Positions 5,921 through 11,429 of a DNA stretch of 28,069 nt are shown here, in pieces. Source of the DNA: a virus; the IMG/VR virus record IMGVR_UViG_3300009000_000035, positions 1-28,069 of that record, one strand, 5' to 3'. The translations under genes and the position numbers were made by a program. The notes below the pieces were generated by a model, which saw nothing but the letters and a program-made list of their open reading frames with translations, searched no databases and was not told where the DNA came from. Position 1 is the stretch's first letter. Each line of letters begins with the position of its first letter.

Positions 5921-6409
5921 TTACTCTCCTTCTTCTTCGTAGGGTCGCTGGACTGCTCCAGCAGCCCCTTCTGGGTCCAACCCCATCGACTCAAGCCACT
6001 CTTTTGTCTCGGCATCGTCAGGGTTGTCTGTTACATGTCGTCCTTGGTCCCAAGTGAATGGGTTTGACATGCCTTCGGGGTAGATGAACAAGTGGTATTG
6101 GTTTGCAGTATCCACCAACTGACTTTCAGGTGGGAACACCTCAATACCTTCTCGTTCAGGCCCCGCAAGTTCATTCTTGATGCGTTGGAAGTGCCTCCAG
6201 TCCCGCACGGCCTTACGTTCATTGTGGCGAATCGAAAGATGGATGGGTCCATCTTCCTTACCCTCAATCAACTTCTTCACGACCGTGTAGAACGAGTTCT
6301 TCCAATAAGTCTCGTGTTCTTCGAGTTCGATGGCAACACCTTCACGATGGGGGATTGCCCCAACGAATGGCGTCCATCGAGATGAGCTCTGCTTACGCTT
6401 CTTCGACAT
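5921..6409 (-). CDS. Conserved phage protein with VRDWR-RIKNEL motif
   Basis: A 162-residue protein. The segments GPIHLSIRHNERKAVRDWRH, RIKNELAGPEREGIEVFP and SQLVDTANQYHLFIYPEG match a family I know from many actinobacterial and other phages, listed only as hypothetical (DUF7694-like in recent naming; that name is from memory). The conserved VRDWRDFQRIKNEL pattern suggests a helix facing a beta sheet, but no catalytic role is known. The start at 6409 is set by GGAAGGTAAAAATG; upstream ATGs are in the end of the previous gene. It overlaps that gene by 17 bp. Confidence 0.75.
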   Translation of the reverse strand: MSKKRKQSSSRWTPFVGAIPHREGVAIELEEHETYWKNSFYTVVKKLIEGKEDGPIHLSIRHNERKAVRDWRHFQRIKNELAGPEREGIEVFPPESQLVDTANQYHLFIYPEGMSNPFTWDQGRHVTDNPDDAETKEWLESMGLDPEGAAGAVQRPYEEEGE

Positions 6410-6632
6410 TTTTACCTTCCTCCTCGATGGGAACCGGGCGTCCATCATCATCAAGCACCATGTTCCAACGCTTTAGGTCGGACTTCGCAAACAGGATGCC
6501 CGCACAGAACCTGCACACCTTCTGATGTTCTGGAGAGGTTTGTCCAGACCAGAACCGAGTTCCACACTCCCGCATCACGAGACATGTGAACTCCTCGTTG
6601 TTGAGTTCGACTTCAGAGTCCTTGACCTTCAC
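6393..6632 (-). CDS. Cysteine-pair small protein
   Basis: A 79-residue protein with C17, C23 and a CRFC pair near 40-43 (ECGTRFWSGQTSPEHQKVCR), a likely zinc-binding element. The start is GTG at 6632, with AGAGGTG five bases upstream, overlapping the stop of the preceding gene as GTGA. The C-terminus is acidic (PIEEEGKNVEEA) and its last codons contain the GGTAAAAA that also serves as the ribosome-binding site of the next gene. Function unknown. Confidence 0.7.
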   Translation of the reverse strand: MKVKDSEVELNNEEFTCLVMRECGTRFWSGQTSPEHQKVCRFCAGILFAKSDLKRWNMVLDDDGRPVPIEEEGKNVEEA

Positions 6633-6832
6633 CCGAACACCTCTTGGAGAAAGTCAGGAACTACGTCGTCTTTGTAGAACGGGTCATTGTTCGTACCCAC
6701 GATGAGTTCTGCAAGCGCAACGTCAAACTCAACGAGAGTGTTGAACGCTGCCTGCCCCACACGCTCATCAAGCTCGGGGTCAGATATTCGCTCATTCCAT
6801 CTTTTTACAAAGTCTGCTTGTGTCCATGTCAT
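6629..6832 (-). CDS. Small helical protein, function unknown
   Basis: A 67-residue protein starting MTWTQADFVKRWNER and ending FLQEVFG. It appears mostly helical and acidic. No Cys, no membrane segment and no family recognised. The ATG at 6832 overlaps the stop of the membrane-protein gene as ATGA; this start was chosen over the ATG at 6883 because it makes the coupled junction that is the rule in this operon. Confidence 0.65.
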   Translation of the reverse strand: MTWTQADFVKRWNERISDPELDERVGQAAFNTLVEFDVALAELIVGTNNDPFYKDDVVPDFLQEVFG

Positions 6833-7011
6833 GGGTTCAGGCACTCCATCATGTCTCCGATGCAGTAGCCACCACCGGTCCACCAGACCTGCGTGGCAAC
6901 AAACCAGATGCCCACGAGCACTAGCGCACCAGCGATGGTGAACACCACAGCACGCCTACGGCGGTACTTCGGTGCCATGTTCCAGTTGTTGGTGTTCAGC
7001 ATGTCGCTCAT
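6829..7011 (-). CDS. Single-pass small membrane protein
   Basis: A 60-residue protein: N-terminal MSDMLNTNNWNMAPKY, a basic patch YRRRR, one transmembrane helix (AVVFTIAGALVLVGIWFVAT) and a short tail with two Cys (GGGYCIGDMMECLNP). The basic patch before the helix predicts N-in, C-out. It is the first gene of the operon that runs down to 5127; the transcript starts near 7038, and the start codon follows an exact leader box (AAACGACGAAAGGA, 7031-7018). Unknown function; a membrane-active early protein is possible. Confidence 0.7.
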   Translation of the reverse strand: MSDMLNTNNWNMAPKYRRRRAVVFTIAGALVLVGIWFVATQVWWTGGGYCIGDMMECLNP

Positions 7012-7044
7012 CGTTTATCCTTTCGTCGTTTCGATGTTGGCTTC

Positions 7045-7073
7045 AGCCTACCAGACCTTCCTGCAAAATGCAA
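7045..7073 (-). promoter_or_regulatory. Promoter with TGCAGGAAGGT spacer
   Basis: On minus, TTGCAT (7073-7068), 17 bp, TAGGCT (7050-7045). The spacer has an exact TGCAGGAAGGT (7065-7055) in the transcription sense. It drives the six- or seven-gene operon 7011 to 5127. Confidence 0.75.
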
Positions 7074-7078
7074 GAAGG

Positions 7079-7393
7079 TTAGGCAATGTTTTTTTGAGAC
7101 CTCTTCTCAAGGGCTCGGCGGTACCTCTCAGCCCTCTCTTTCTTAGCAGTCCGCTCTTCGTATCGCTCCATGAGTTTTCCGAGGAGAAGGATAGGAGAGG
7201 CGATGACGTACAGAGCCCCGAGGATGAGGTAGCCCGCACCGAGGAACGTCCACCCAATCACACGAAGGATGAGGACGAACGTGTCAAGGTCCGAGTCAAG
7301 TTCAGAACTCCGCTGGGCAGCCCTGTCCTTGATAACTGAAAAGACACGACGACCCATGGTGTAGGTCATGCTGTCTGGTAGTCCGTATGTCAT
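7079..7393 (-). CDS. Membrane protein with charged C-terminus
   Basis: A 104-residue protein beginning MTYGLPDSMTYTMGRR. About 45 hydrophobic residues (TFVLILRVIGWTFLGAGYLI, then LGALYVIASPILLLGKLM) should form two closely spaced transmembrane helices. A highly charged helix follows (RYEERTAKKERAERYRRALE). Function unknown. The start at 7393 is six bases downstream of a good -10, so the message is probably leaderless; there is no shine-dalgarno. Upstream in-frame ATGs precede the promoter and cannot be used from it. Confidence 0.65.
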   Translation of the reverse strand: MTYGLPDSMTYTMGRRVFSVIKDRAAQRSSELDSDLDTFVLILRVIGWTFLGAGYLILGALYVIASPILLLGKLMERYEERTAKKERAERYRRALEKRSQKNIA

Positions 7394-7399
7394 GTTTCT

Positions 7400-7428
7400 A
7401 TGATACATGAAAGTGCAGGAAGATGCAA
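7400..7428 (-). promoter_or_regulatory. Promoter for a leaderless transcript
   Basis: On minus, TTGCAT (7428-7423), 17 bp, TATCAT (7405-7400), then six bases to ATG at 7393. The spacer contains TTCCTGCA, the element in the antisense orientation. Confidence 0.75.
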
Positions 7429-7630
7429 CTTCCTTGCAAAGTTTTTTTCTATCTGCGTATGATGTGCGACTGCCCCTAGTGGGCGGCAAATAATAAATTA
7501 TGGAATAGATGGGTCGGCACAGACTTAGGCGGGGTGTCCTGTGCTTCTAGACGGCTCGTCTGGTAGCAGGTGGTTGAGCATCTGTGGAGGACAAAGACAT
7601 CCGCCTCACCTGAGTAAGTGTCGAAACTGC

Positions 7631-8200
7631 TCACTCACCAAATCTCTGCGTCAGCAGATTGACTGGTTCTGCAGAACTCGAATCAAGTCGGCACGAAACA
7701 CCAACAGCTACCTTCAGCATCTCTTTAGCTGCAGAGAGCGTGCGATTTTTACCCTCTGCCATCGAGTTCAGAGCTCCCATCGCAAACTGAGCTCCAGTTC
7801 CGACGGCATAGATGCCATGAGCATCCCGGCACCAGTCGTAGTTCGAGCCAATGTCGTAGATGACTCCATTGACCACCGCAATGATGCTGGACTCGTGTTC
7901 TCCCTTTTCCCCGTACTGGGCTTCGTCAAAGCACTTCTTCAGAGCCGGGATGAACTTCGAGGAGATGAACTTGTCGAGTTCTCGGCCTTCCATGGTTGGT
8001 GATGGCGAAGGCGGCATAAAAACATCAGACAACAAGTTGATGGCCCGCATGTCTCCAGCGGCCCCAAGCAGGTACTTACCGTTCTTCACTACCTTGCCTT
8101 GGTCTCTCGGCAGTTGGTAGATGCGGCTGTCATCAGAAACCCGGGAGTCAAAGCCAACAGCAGCCCAGCCTTTCCCCTGAACCGCAGCAATCGTGGTCAT
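7631..8200 (-). CDS. HslV/proteasome-beta-like Ntn hydrolase
   Basis: A 189-residue protein starting MTTIAAVQGKGWAAVGFDSR. If Met is removed, Thr2 becomes the N-terminal nucleophile. The pattern TTIAAV, G-AA-GFDSR, then GKVVKNGKYLLGAAGD, and later GIYAVGTGAQFAMGAL, follows the HslV/20S-proteasome beta fold: catalytic Thr1, Asp in FDS, a Lys in GKVVK and the GAxGD turn. Length is close to HslV (about 175). Family members assemble into ring-shaped proteases that need an unfoldase such as HslU; none is recognisable here, though an AAA+ protein lies at 13377. The start has GGGAGGT nine bases upstream. It may degrade host or phage proteins, or the fold may be reused; catalysis is inferred. Confidence 0.75.
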   Translation of the reverse strand: MTTIAAVQGKGWAAVGFDSRVSDDSRIYQLPRDQGKVVKNGKYLLGAAGDMRAINLLSDVFMPPSPSPTMEGRELDKFISSKFIPALKKCFDEAQYGEKGEHESSIIAVVNGVIYDIGSNYDWCRDAHGIYAVGTGAQFAMGALNSMAEGKNRTLSAAKEMLKVAVGVSCRLDSSSAEPVNLLTQRFGE

Positions 8201-8266
8201 CGCAGCCGCACCTCCCTTCGAGTTGTTTTGATGTTTAGCTGCCGACGGAGCTGTTGTTTTAGATTT

Positions 8267-8512
8267 TTACCCTTCGCCCCAGAGCTCCGGGCGGAGCTGC
8301 TCCTCGATTTCACCCGCATGAGCTGTAGTTGTTGTGATGTCTTCTTCCTCGATGAGCTTGTCGAGCGAGAGCACGGCGGTGTGCCCTTCTTCCTCAAACA
8401 TGATTACGAGTTTTGTGTCCCCGTCTTCTGCGTCATCAACGACCGCAGCTATGAACGGAGCTCCTGAGTTGTTCTTATGTAGAGCTTTATCAACAACGCC
8501 CAGATTTATCAT
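8267..8512 (-). CDS. Small acidic protein upstream of HslV-like gene
   Basis: An 81-residue protein starting MINLGVVDKALHK. The core (APFIAAVVDDAEDGDTKLVI, then MFEEEGHTAVLSLDKLIEEE) reads like a short beta sheet with an acidic surface. Its final codons EGK are cut by a TAA inside a GGTAAAAA octamer (8271-8264). No family recognised. The start is uncertain: there is little shine-dalgarno before the ATG at 8512, only TGAGGC next to it. It is followed after 66 nt by the HslV-like gene and may be its partner; that is a positional guess only. Confidence 0.6.
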   Translation of the reverse strand: MINLGVVDKALHKNNSGAPFIAAVVDDAEDGDTKLVIMFEEEGHTAVLSLDKLIEEEDITTTTAHAGEIEEQLRPELWGEG

Positions 8513-8744
8513 GCCTCAAGACTACTACCGCATCAGAAGGTCAATGGGATAAACACGACCCCTCCCCCCGGGGAGAGGCGAGGAGAGGGGCGGCGGCAGG
8601 TAGCAATAGCCGCCTCATCCCCGGGCGGCGAGAGCTCTCAAGCCTCCCCGGGGGATGTCTTCATAATAATCCAGCATTTTTACCCTGATTTGGGCATGAA
8701 GAAAGCCCCCCGCATCAACGAGGGGCTCCTTCAGGACTTCTGGT
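8513..8744. other. Non-coding gap with GC hairpins and possible microORFs
   Basis: This 232-bp gap holds the terminator at 8700-8730, a GC-rich stretch with several CCCCGGGG runs that can fold, and a GGTAAAAATG at 8684-8675 which could start a 20-codon ORF (8677-8615) overlapped ATGA-wise by a 25-codon ORF with a signal-peptide-like start (8618-8541). Nothing longer is open. I cannot tell whether the microORFs are real. Confidence 0.4.
8700..8730 (-). terminator. Intrinsic terminator
   Basis: On minus, AGCCCCTCG pairs with CGGGGGGCT (one G-U), loop TTGATG, followed by TTCTTC. It ends the unit of the gene that stops at 8745. Confidence 0.85.
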
Positions 8745-8963
8745 TCAGGAAAGGAAGTCGTCCACTATCCCGATGCTGACTGTTGCCTTCTCCGCAACAT
8801 CCCAGCCGTAGTACTCCTCCATCAGGACGCTGGCGAGTCGAATGGCGAACTCATCGTCATCCTCGTCTTCGTTCCGCAGGTTTTCGGTGAGAACCACGGT
8901 GGTCATCAGGCTGAAGTAGTCGCCTACGAACAGAACCGTCTTCGACAAGTTGATTTCGTCCAT
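8745..8963 (-). CDS. Small acidic protein, function unknown
   Basis: A 72-residue protein starting MDEINLSKTVLFVGDYFSLM, then TTVVLTENLRNEDEDDDEFA and a helix with EEYYGWDVAEKA. Acidic, no Cys, no clear family. The ATG at 8963 overlaps the stop of the upstream gene as TGATG; a GTG three bases earlier is equally possible. It is second in a two-gene operon from the promoter at 9246-9274 and is followed by a terminator. Confidence 0.65.
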   Translation of the reverse strand: MDEINLSKTVLFVGDYFSLMTTVVLTENLRNEDEDDDEFAIRLASVLMEEYYGWDVAEKATVSIGIVDDFLS

Positions 8964-9211
8964 CACTCGTTGCCTGCCTCTCTCAGGAACAGAGCAATCT
9001 CTTCCTGCGTCGTGCCCTGCGCCCTCTGCAAGCGCACCCAGAGGTCGCCCGTGCGAGCCAGCATCTCCATCTTGGCGAACAACTTGTCCATGGAGTAGTC
9101 CTTGTGGTTGCGATGACGTTCGATGCGCTCCTCGGTGTACCGCATGAGCATCGCAACGCTCATGGTCAGGATTTCCGCATCTATCTCGTCAAGTTCCAAC
9201 TGAATGTCCAT
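8963..9211 (-). CDS. Small helical protein, function unknown
   Basis: An 82-residue protein starting MDIQLELDEIDAEILTMSVA. Almost wholly helical by sequence, with Met-rich amphipathic stretches (MLMRYTEERIERHRNH) and KMEMLARTGDLWVRLQ. Unknown family. The start at 9211 follows an exact leader box (AAACGACGAAAGGA, 9230-9217) and the promoter at 9246-9274; the in-frame ATGs further up lie in the promoter. Confidence 0.7.
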   Translation of the reverse strand: MDIQLELDEIDAEILTMSVAMLMRYTEERIERHRNHKDYSMDKLFAKMEMLARTGDLWVRLQRAQGTTQEEIALFLREAGNE

Positions 9212-9243
9212 CTTTGTCCTTTCGTCGTTTTGGATGAACAAGT

Positions 9244-9357
9244 TCATGGTAGCACCTTCCTGCAGAAGACGCAAGACTTCCGAACAACTTTTTTTCGTGC
9301 CGGACCCTTCGGACCCTTCGGCCCCTTCGGACCTTTAGGGCCTTCGGGTCGCAACAA
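9244..9357 (-). CDS. Collagen-like (GPK)n microprotein with CxxC tail
   Basis: A 37-codon ORF opening at TTG 9357 (a second TTG at 9354). It reads LRPE, then four GPK triplets and a GP, then ARKKVVRKSCVFCRKVLP and stop. Collagen-like Gly-Pro-X repeats are known in phage structural proteins, but rarely in a free peptide this short; the basic tail with CVFC could bind metal or RNA. The start lies behind TAGGTAAAAAAG, the same GGTAAAAA-TTG arrangement used at 20584 and 20794. The ORF is also in frame with the TAG stop of the gene ending at 9367, so stop readthrough would make a C-terminal extension. The 3' end overlaps the next promoter. Confidence 0.45.
   Translation of the reverse strand: MLRPEGPKGPKGPKGPKGPARKKVVRKSCVFCRKVLP
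9246..9274 (-). promoter_or_regulatory. Promoter with TGCAGGAAGGT spacer
   Basis: On minus, TTGCGT (9274-9269), 17 bp, TACCAT (9251-9246); exact TGCAGGAAGGT at 9264-9254 in the transcription sense. Drives 9211 to 8745. Confidence 0.7.
9302..9346. repeat. Five tandem 9-bp repeats
   Basis: GGACCCTTC is repeated twice exactly (9302-9319) and three more times with changes up to 9346. On minus it encodes the GPK triplets of the 37-residue ORF. Confidence 0.8.
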
Positions 9358-9366
9358 CTTTTTTAC

Positions 9367-9672
9367 CTAGTCCTCGGCGTCCTCATCCTCCTCGAAGTCA
9401 AAGCCTGCTTCTTTCAGTTCTTGACGAACCGCATCAAGTTCGTAGCCATCACTGCTGTTGTACATGCTCATGTGCGTGTGCCCGTACCACTCAATCATCT
9501 GGTCGGCGTAGACATCCGCACCCATCTCAATGGCTTCTCTTGGTGCTGTCGGCGGGAGCCAATCTTCGTGGTCGCCGTTGTTCACTTCGATGATGAACTC
9601 GTGCCAGAACTCGTGCCACGAGATGATGATGTTTTTACCTCGGTGTTGAGGCTTGTACTTCTCGGTTTTCAT
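9367..9672 (-). CDS. Small acidic protein, function unknown
   Basis: A 101-residue protein starting MKTEKYKPQHRGKNIIISWH. The first third has a HEFWHEF element, but it lacks the HExxH spacing of a metallopeptidase. The C-terminus is very acidic (FDFEEDEDAED). No family recognised. GAAGGAAACGACGAA precedes the start, a permuted form of the leader box. No promoter is visible between it and the terminator at 9697-9726, so it may depend on readthrough. A GGTAAAAA lies inside the gene at 9639-9632 and another just after its stop. Confidence 0.65.
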   Translation of the reverse strand: MKTEKYKPQHRGKNIIISWHEFWHEFIIEVNNGDHEDWLPPTAPREAIEMGADVYADQMIEWYGHTHMSMYNSSDGYELDAVRQELKEAGFDFEEDEDAED

Positions 9673-9696
9673 TTCGTCGTTTCCTTCTTGAGAACG

Positions 9697-9726
9697 AGAA
9701 AGCCCCCCACCCGAAGGTGGAGGGCT
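9697..9726 (-). terminator. Intrinsic terminator with UUCG loop
   Basis: On minus, AGCCCTCCACC pairs with GGTGGGGGGCT around a TTCG tetraloop, followed by TTCTCGTTCTC. It ends the gene that stops at 9743. Confidence 0.9.
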
Positions 9727-9742
9727 GACTCGTTGGGGGGTC

Positions 9743-10081
9743 TTACTTGGCGACGAGTACCGTGTACTCGGTCACGCTCTGGCAAGCCTCGAAAGCCTCG
9801 GGGAAAGCCTCAGCGAGTTGCTTCTGGTCAATGCCCTTGCGCTCACGCTTGGACACCTCGATACGGATTTCTCCGTCGCTGGTGATGCCAACCTCGGCAT
9901 CTCCAAGAGCCTCCTTGATGGTGGCTTCGAGTTCCTTCTTCTGCTTCTCCAGAGTCCGGAGCATGTCACGAGTTGAGATGAACTCGTTGATGGTGGAGAG
10001 AACGTCCGCATCCAGCGTGACGGCCTCCTTGGTGGTCGCAACCTCAGTCACGACCTTCTTGGTGAGTGTGGCGTTTGCCAT
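9743..10081 (-). CDS. Coiled-coil protein, possible exonuclease accessory
   Basis: A 112-residue protein starting MANATLTKKVVTEVATTKEA. A heptad-like helix occupies the middle (FISTRDMLRTLEKQKKELEA, then TIKEAL). The end, SKRERKGIDQKQLAEAFPEA followed by a TEYTVLVAK strand, resembles the short tail seen in small proteins encoded beside YqaJ/lambda-type exonucleases; I infer kinship only from that tail. No exonuclease is present in the window. AGAAAGGTAGAGAC precedes the start. Own promoter at 10161-10189 and own terminator. Confidence 0.65.
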   Translation of the reverse strand: MANATLTKKVVTEVATTKEAVTLDADVLSTINEFISTRDMLRTLEKQKKELEATIKEALGDAEVGITSDGEIRIEVSKRERKGIDQKQLAEAFPEAFEACQSVTEYTVLVAK

Positions 10082-10160
10082 GTCTCTACCTCTTTCTGTC
10101 TCTCGCACTCCGCACCCTGTGTGGGGAGTGGTTGGGGAGTCCTGCTCTCCAACAACTAGA

Positions 10161-10189
10161 ACATTACACTATTTTCCTGACGTTCACAA
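10161..10189 (-). promoter_or_regulatory. Probable promoter TTGTGA-17-TAATGT
   Basis: On minus, TTGTGA (10189-10184), 17 bp, TAATGT (10166-10161). The spacer has GTCAGGAAAA, close to the TGCAGGAA element at the same relative position. Drives the gene at 10081 after a leader of about 75 nt. Confidence 0.6.
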
Positions 10190-10220
10190 CTCGAAACGCC
10201 AGATTTCTCAGATTTTTTTT

Positions 10221-10430
10221 TCAGAGCCCCGCAGACTCTCGGGAATAGCGGAGGAAGTCCTCCATCGCTTCACGAGTTCCGCACTCGGAACAGATTTCGG
10301 TCTTGTTGTCTCGGCGTGAGATGGCACCGGGGTAAGCACCCGGTCGCTTGTTGTTCGGGATGAACCCGGAGCACTCCGGGCAAGTCTTGACTGACTTCGG
10401 GTCGATGTAGGTCGAGCGTCGTTTCTTCAT
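10221..10430 (-). CDS. Zinc-finger protein with CSECGTREA motif
   Basis: A 69-residue protein: CPECSG near residue 17, PGAISRRDNKTEICSECGTR near residues 35-54, then EAMEDFLRY. This order (CxxC, ALSRxDN-T-ICSxCGTxEAL) is a widespread actinophage mini-protein whose role is unknown; the two CxxC knuckles should bind one zinc ion. The start at 10430 follows AAGGAAGGTAAAAACAAC, so the GGTAAAAA octamer is again part of the ribosome-binding region. Longer open frame back to 10568 is in the previous gene and rejected. Confidence 0.8.
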   Translation of the reverse strand: MKKRRSTYIDPKSVKTCPECSGFIPNNKRPGAYPGAISRRDNKTEICSECGTREAMEDFLRYSRESAGL

Positions 10431-10437
10431 GTTGTTT

Positions 10438-10668
10438 TTACCTTCCTTGATGGAGCAGGGCTCCGGGTCCGTTTCCTTCTTCATCCCGCATCGGGATGAT
10501 GTATGTGCCATCGGTGAAGAACACAACAAATGGAACTTCTCCTCCGGTGTACCAGCCCATGTCCTCAACTTCTGTTGGGGTGAGCATCCGCACTTGCTCG
10601 ACGGTCTTTCCGACCATCCAGCCGTACTCCTTTTCGATGTACGCCTTCTCTTGGGTTGCTGTGCTCAT
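10438..10668 (-). CDS. Small protein, function unknown
   Basis: A 76-residue protein starting MSTATQEKAYIEKEYGWMVG. It has a helical N-terminal part, then strands around GGEVPFVVFFTDGTYIIPMR, which look like a small beta sheet. Family unknown. The start at 10668 overlaps the stop of the zinc microprotein gene as TGATG. It is the middle gene of an operon of three led by the promoter at 10800-10828. Confidence 0.7.
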   Translation of the reverse strand: MSTATQEKAYIEKEYGWMVGKTVEQVRMLTPTEVEDMGWYTGGEVPFVVFFTDGTYIIPMRDEEGNGPGALLHQGR

Positions 10669-10775
10669 CAGACGCACTTCCCGCATGAGGCGTGGTGGTT
10701 GTAATCACGAGACGCAATCTTCATCGGGTCTCCGCACATCCAGCAGTTGATGTAGAGGTACACGGTCTTTGCCAT
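10668..10775 (-). CDS. 35-residue zinc microprotein
   Basis: A 35-residue ORF read directly: MAKTVYLYINCWMCGDPMKI, then ASRDYNHHASCGKCV. CWMC and CGKC, with two His between, form a compact zinc-knuckle pattern. The start has an exact leader box (AAACGACGAAAGGA, 10794-10781) and a good promoter; the stop overlaps the next ATG. This context argues strongly that it is a real gene although it is very short. The function is unknown. Confidence 0.75.
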   Translation of the reverse strand: MAKTVYLYINCWMCGDPMKIASRDYNHHASCGKCV

Positions 10776-10799
10776 GTCTGTCCTTTCGTCGTTTCACTC

Positions 10800-10828
10800 A
10801 TCGTACTACTTTCCTGCTCTAAATACAA
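10800..10828 (-). promoter_or_regulatory. Promoter TTGTAT-17-TACGAT
   Basis: On minus, TTGTAT (10828-10823), 17 bp, TACGAT (10805-10800); spacer has GCAGGAAAG, a shortened TGCAGGAAGG element. Drives 10775 to 10221. Confidence 0.7.
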
Positions 10829-10856
10829 CTACCTGTTTCCGGCGTGTTGGTGTTAC

Positions 10857-11303
10857 TCAGAAACCGAACTCAAACTCGATGTTGTTGGCGTTGGTAATCG
10901 TCTCTTCGAGGTACGCCTTCGCAGACGCAACCGCATCGGTGATTTCGTGCGTCACCACATCGAGGTGAACGCCATGAACGTAGAGGTCGAACCACGGGTT
11001 GTTCACCCATTCCTGAACCAACTTGAGGTCGTCATCATTTTTTACCCCGTACTCCTCGATGAGCTCTTCGCCGCAAGTCGCAACCGCTTCTCGGTGCTCA
11101 TCGGCAAGAACAACTGCCCGCATCTCTCCATCGCAGTAGATGTCCACCTCGAAGCCGTCCCTGCTCAGGGTACAAACCCAACTGCTGCTCGGGTTCCTGT
11201 AGAACGCAGCGTCAGTCTGGTCGTATCCGAGTGGGAAGCCCTCCGCCCACTCAACGTCGTATCCGTCGAGCCCAAGTATCAGCATTGGTCTAATCCTTTT
11301 CAT
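10857..11303 (-). CDS. Conserved-type phage protein, function unknown
   Basis: A 148-residue protein starting MKRIRPMLILGLDGYDVEWA. It reads as a mixed alpha/beta protein with an acidic middle (IEEYGVKNDDDLKLVQEWVN) and an acidic C-terminus. Two Cys are isolated. No family recognised. The start is set by GGAGGTAAAAATG, the clearest GGTAAAAA-type ribosome-binding site in the window; the frame back to 11384 is a shadow of the intergenic hairpins. A second GGTAAAAA lies inside the gene at 11046-11039. Confidence 0.7.
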   Translation of the reverse strand: MKRIRPMLILGLDGYDVEWAEGFPLGYDQTDAAFYRNPSSSWVCTLSRDGFEVDIYCDGEMRAVVLADEHREAVATCGEELIEEYGVKNDDDLKLVQEWVNNPWFDLYVHGVHLDVVTHEITDAVASAKAYLEETITNANNIEFEFGF

Positions 11304-11331
11304 TTTTACCTCCGTCGTTTTAGTGTGACGA

Positions 11332-11425
11332 GTGACTCCCGCTGTATGGCAACCTCGGGAGCCACCCGCCACCTTTTCTCTCACTCGGGGGACATGCGTT
11401 GGAAGGTTACGCTCCGAGTGAGAAA
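11332..11425 (-). promoter_or_regulatory. Two hairpins between VWA gene and next gene
   Basis: CTCACTCGG and CCGAGTGAG form a perfect 9-bp stem (about 11388-11425). A second stem pairs GTGACTCCCG with CGGGAGCCAC (about 11332-11366, one mismatch or G-U). Neither has a U-tract. They may attenuate transcription or process the message between the genes at 11430 and 11303. Confidence 0.5.
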
Positions 11426-11429
11426 CCTT

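Noticed and set aside
9575-9660. HEFWHEF in the 9367 gene as a metallopeptidase motif
   Set aside because: The spacing is not HExxH and no third ligand is seen.
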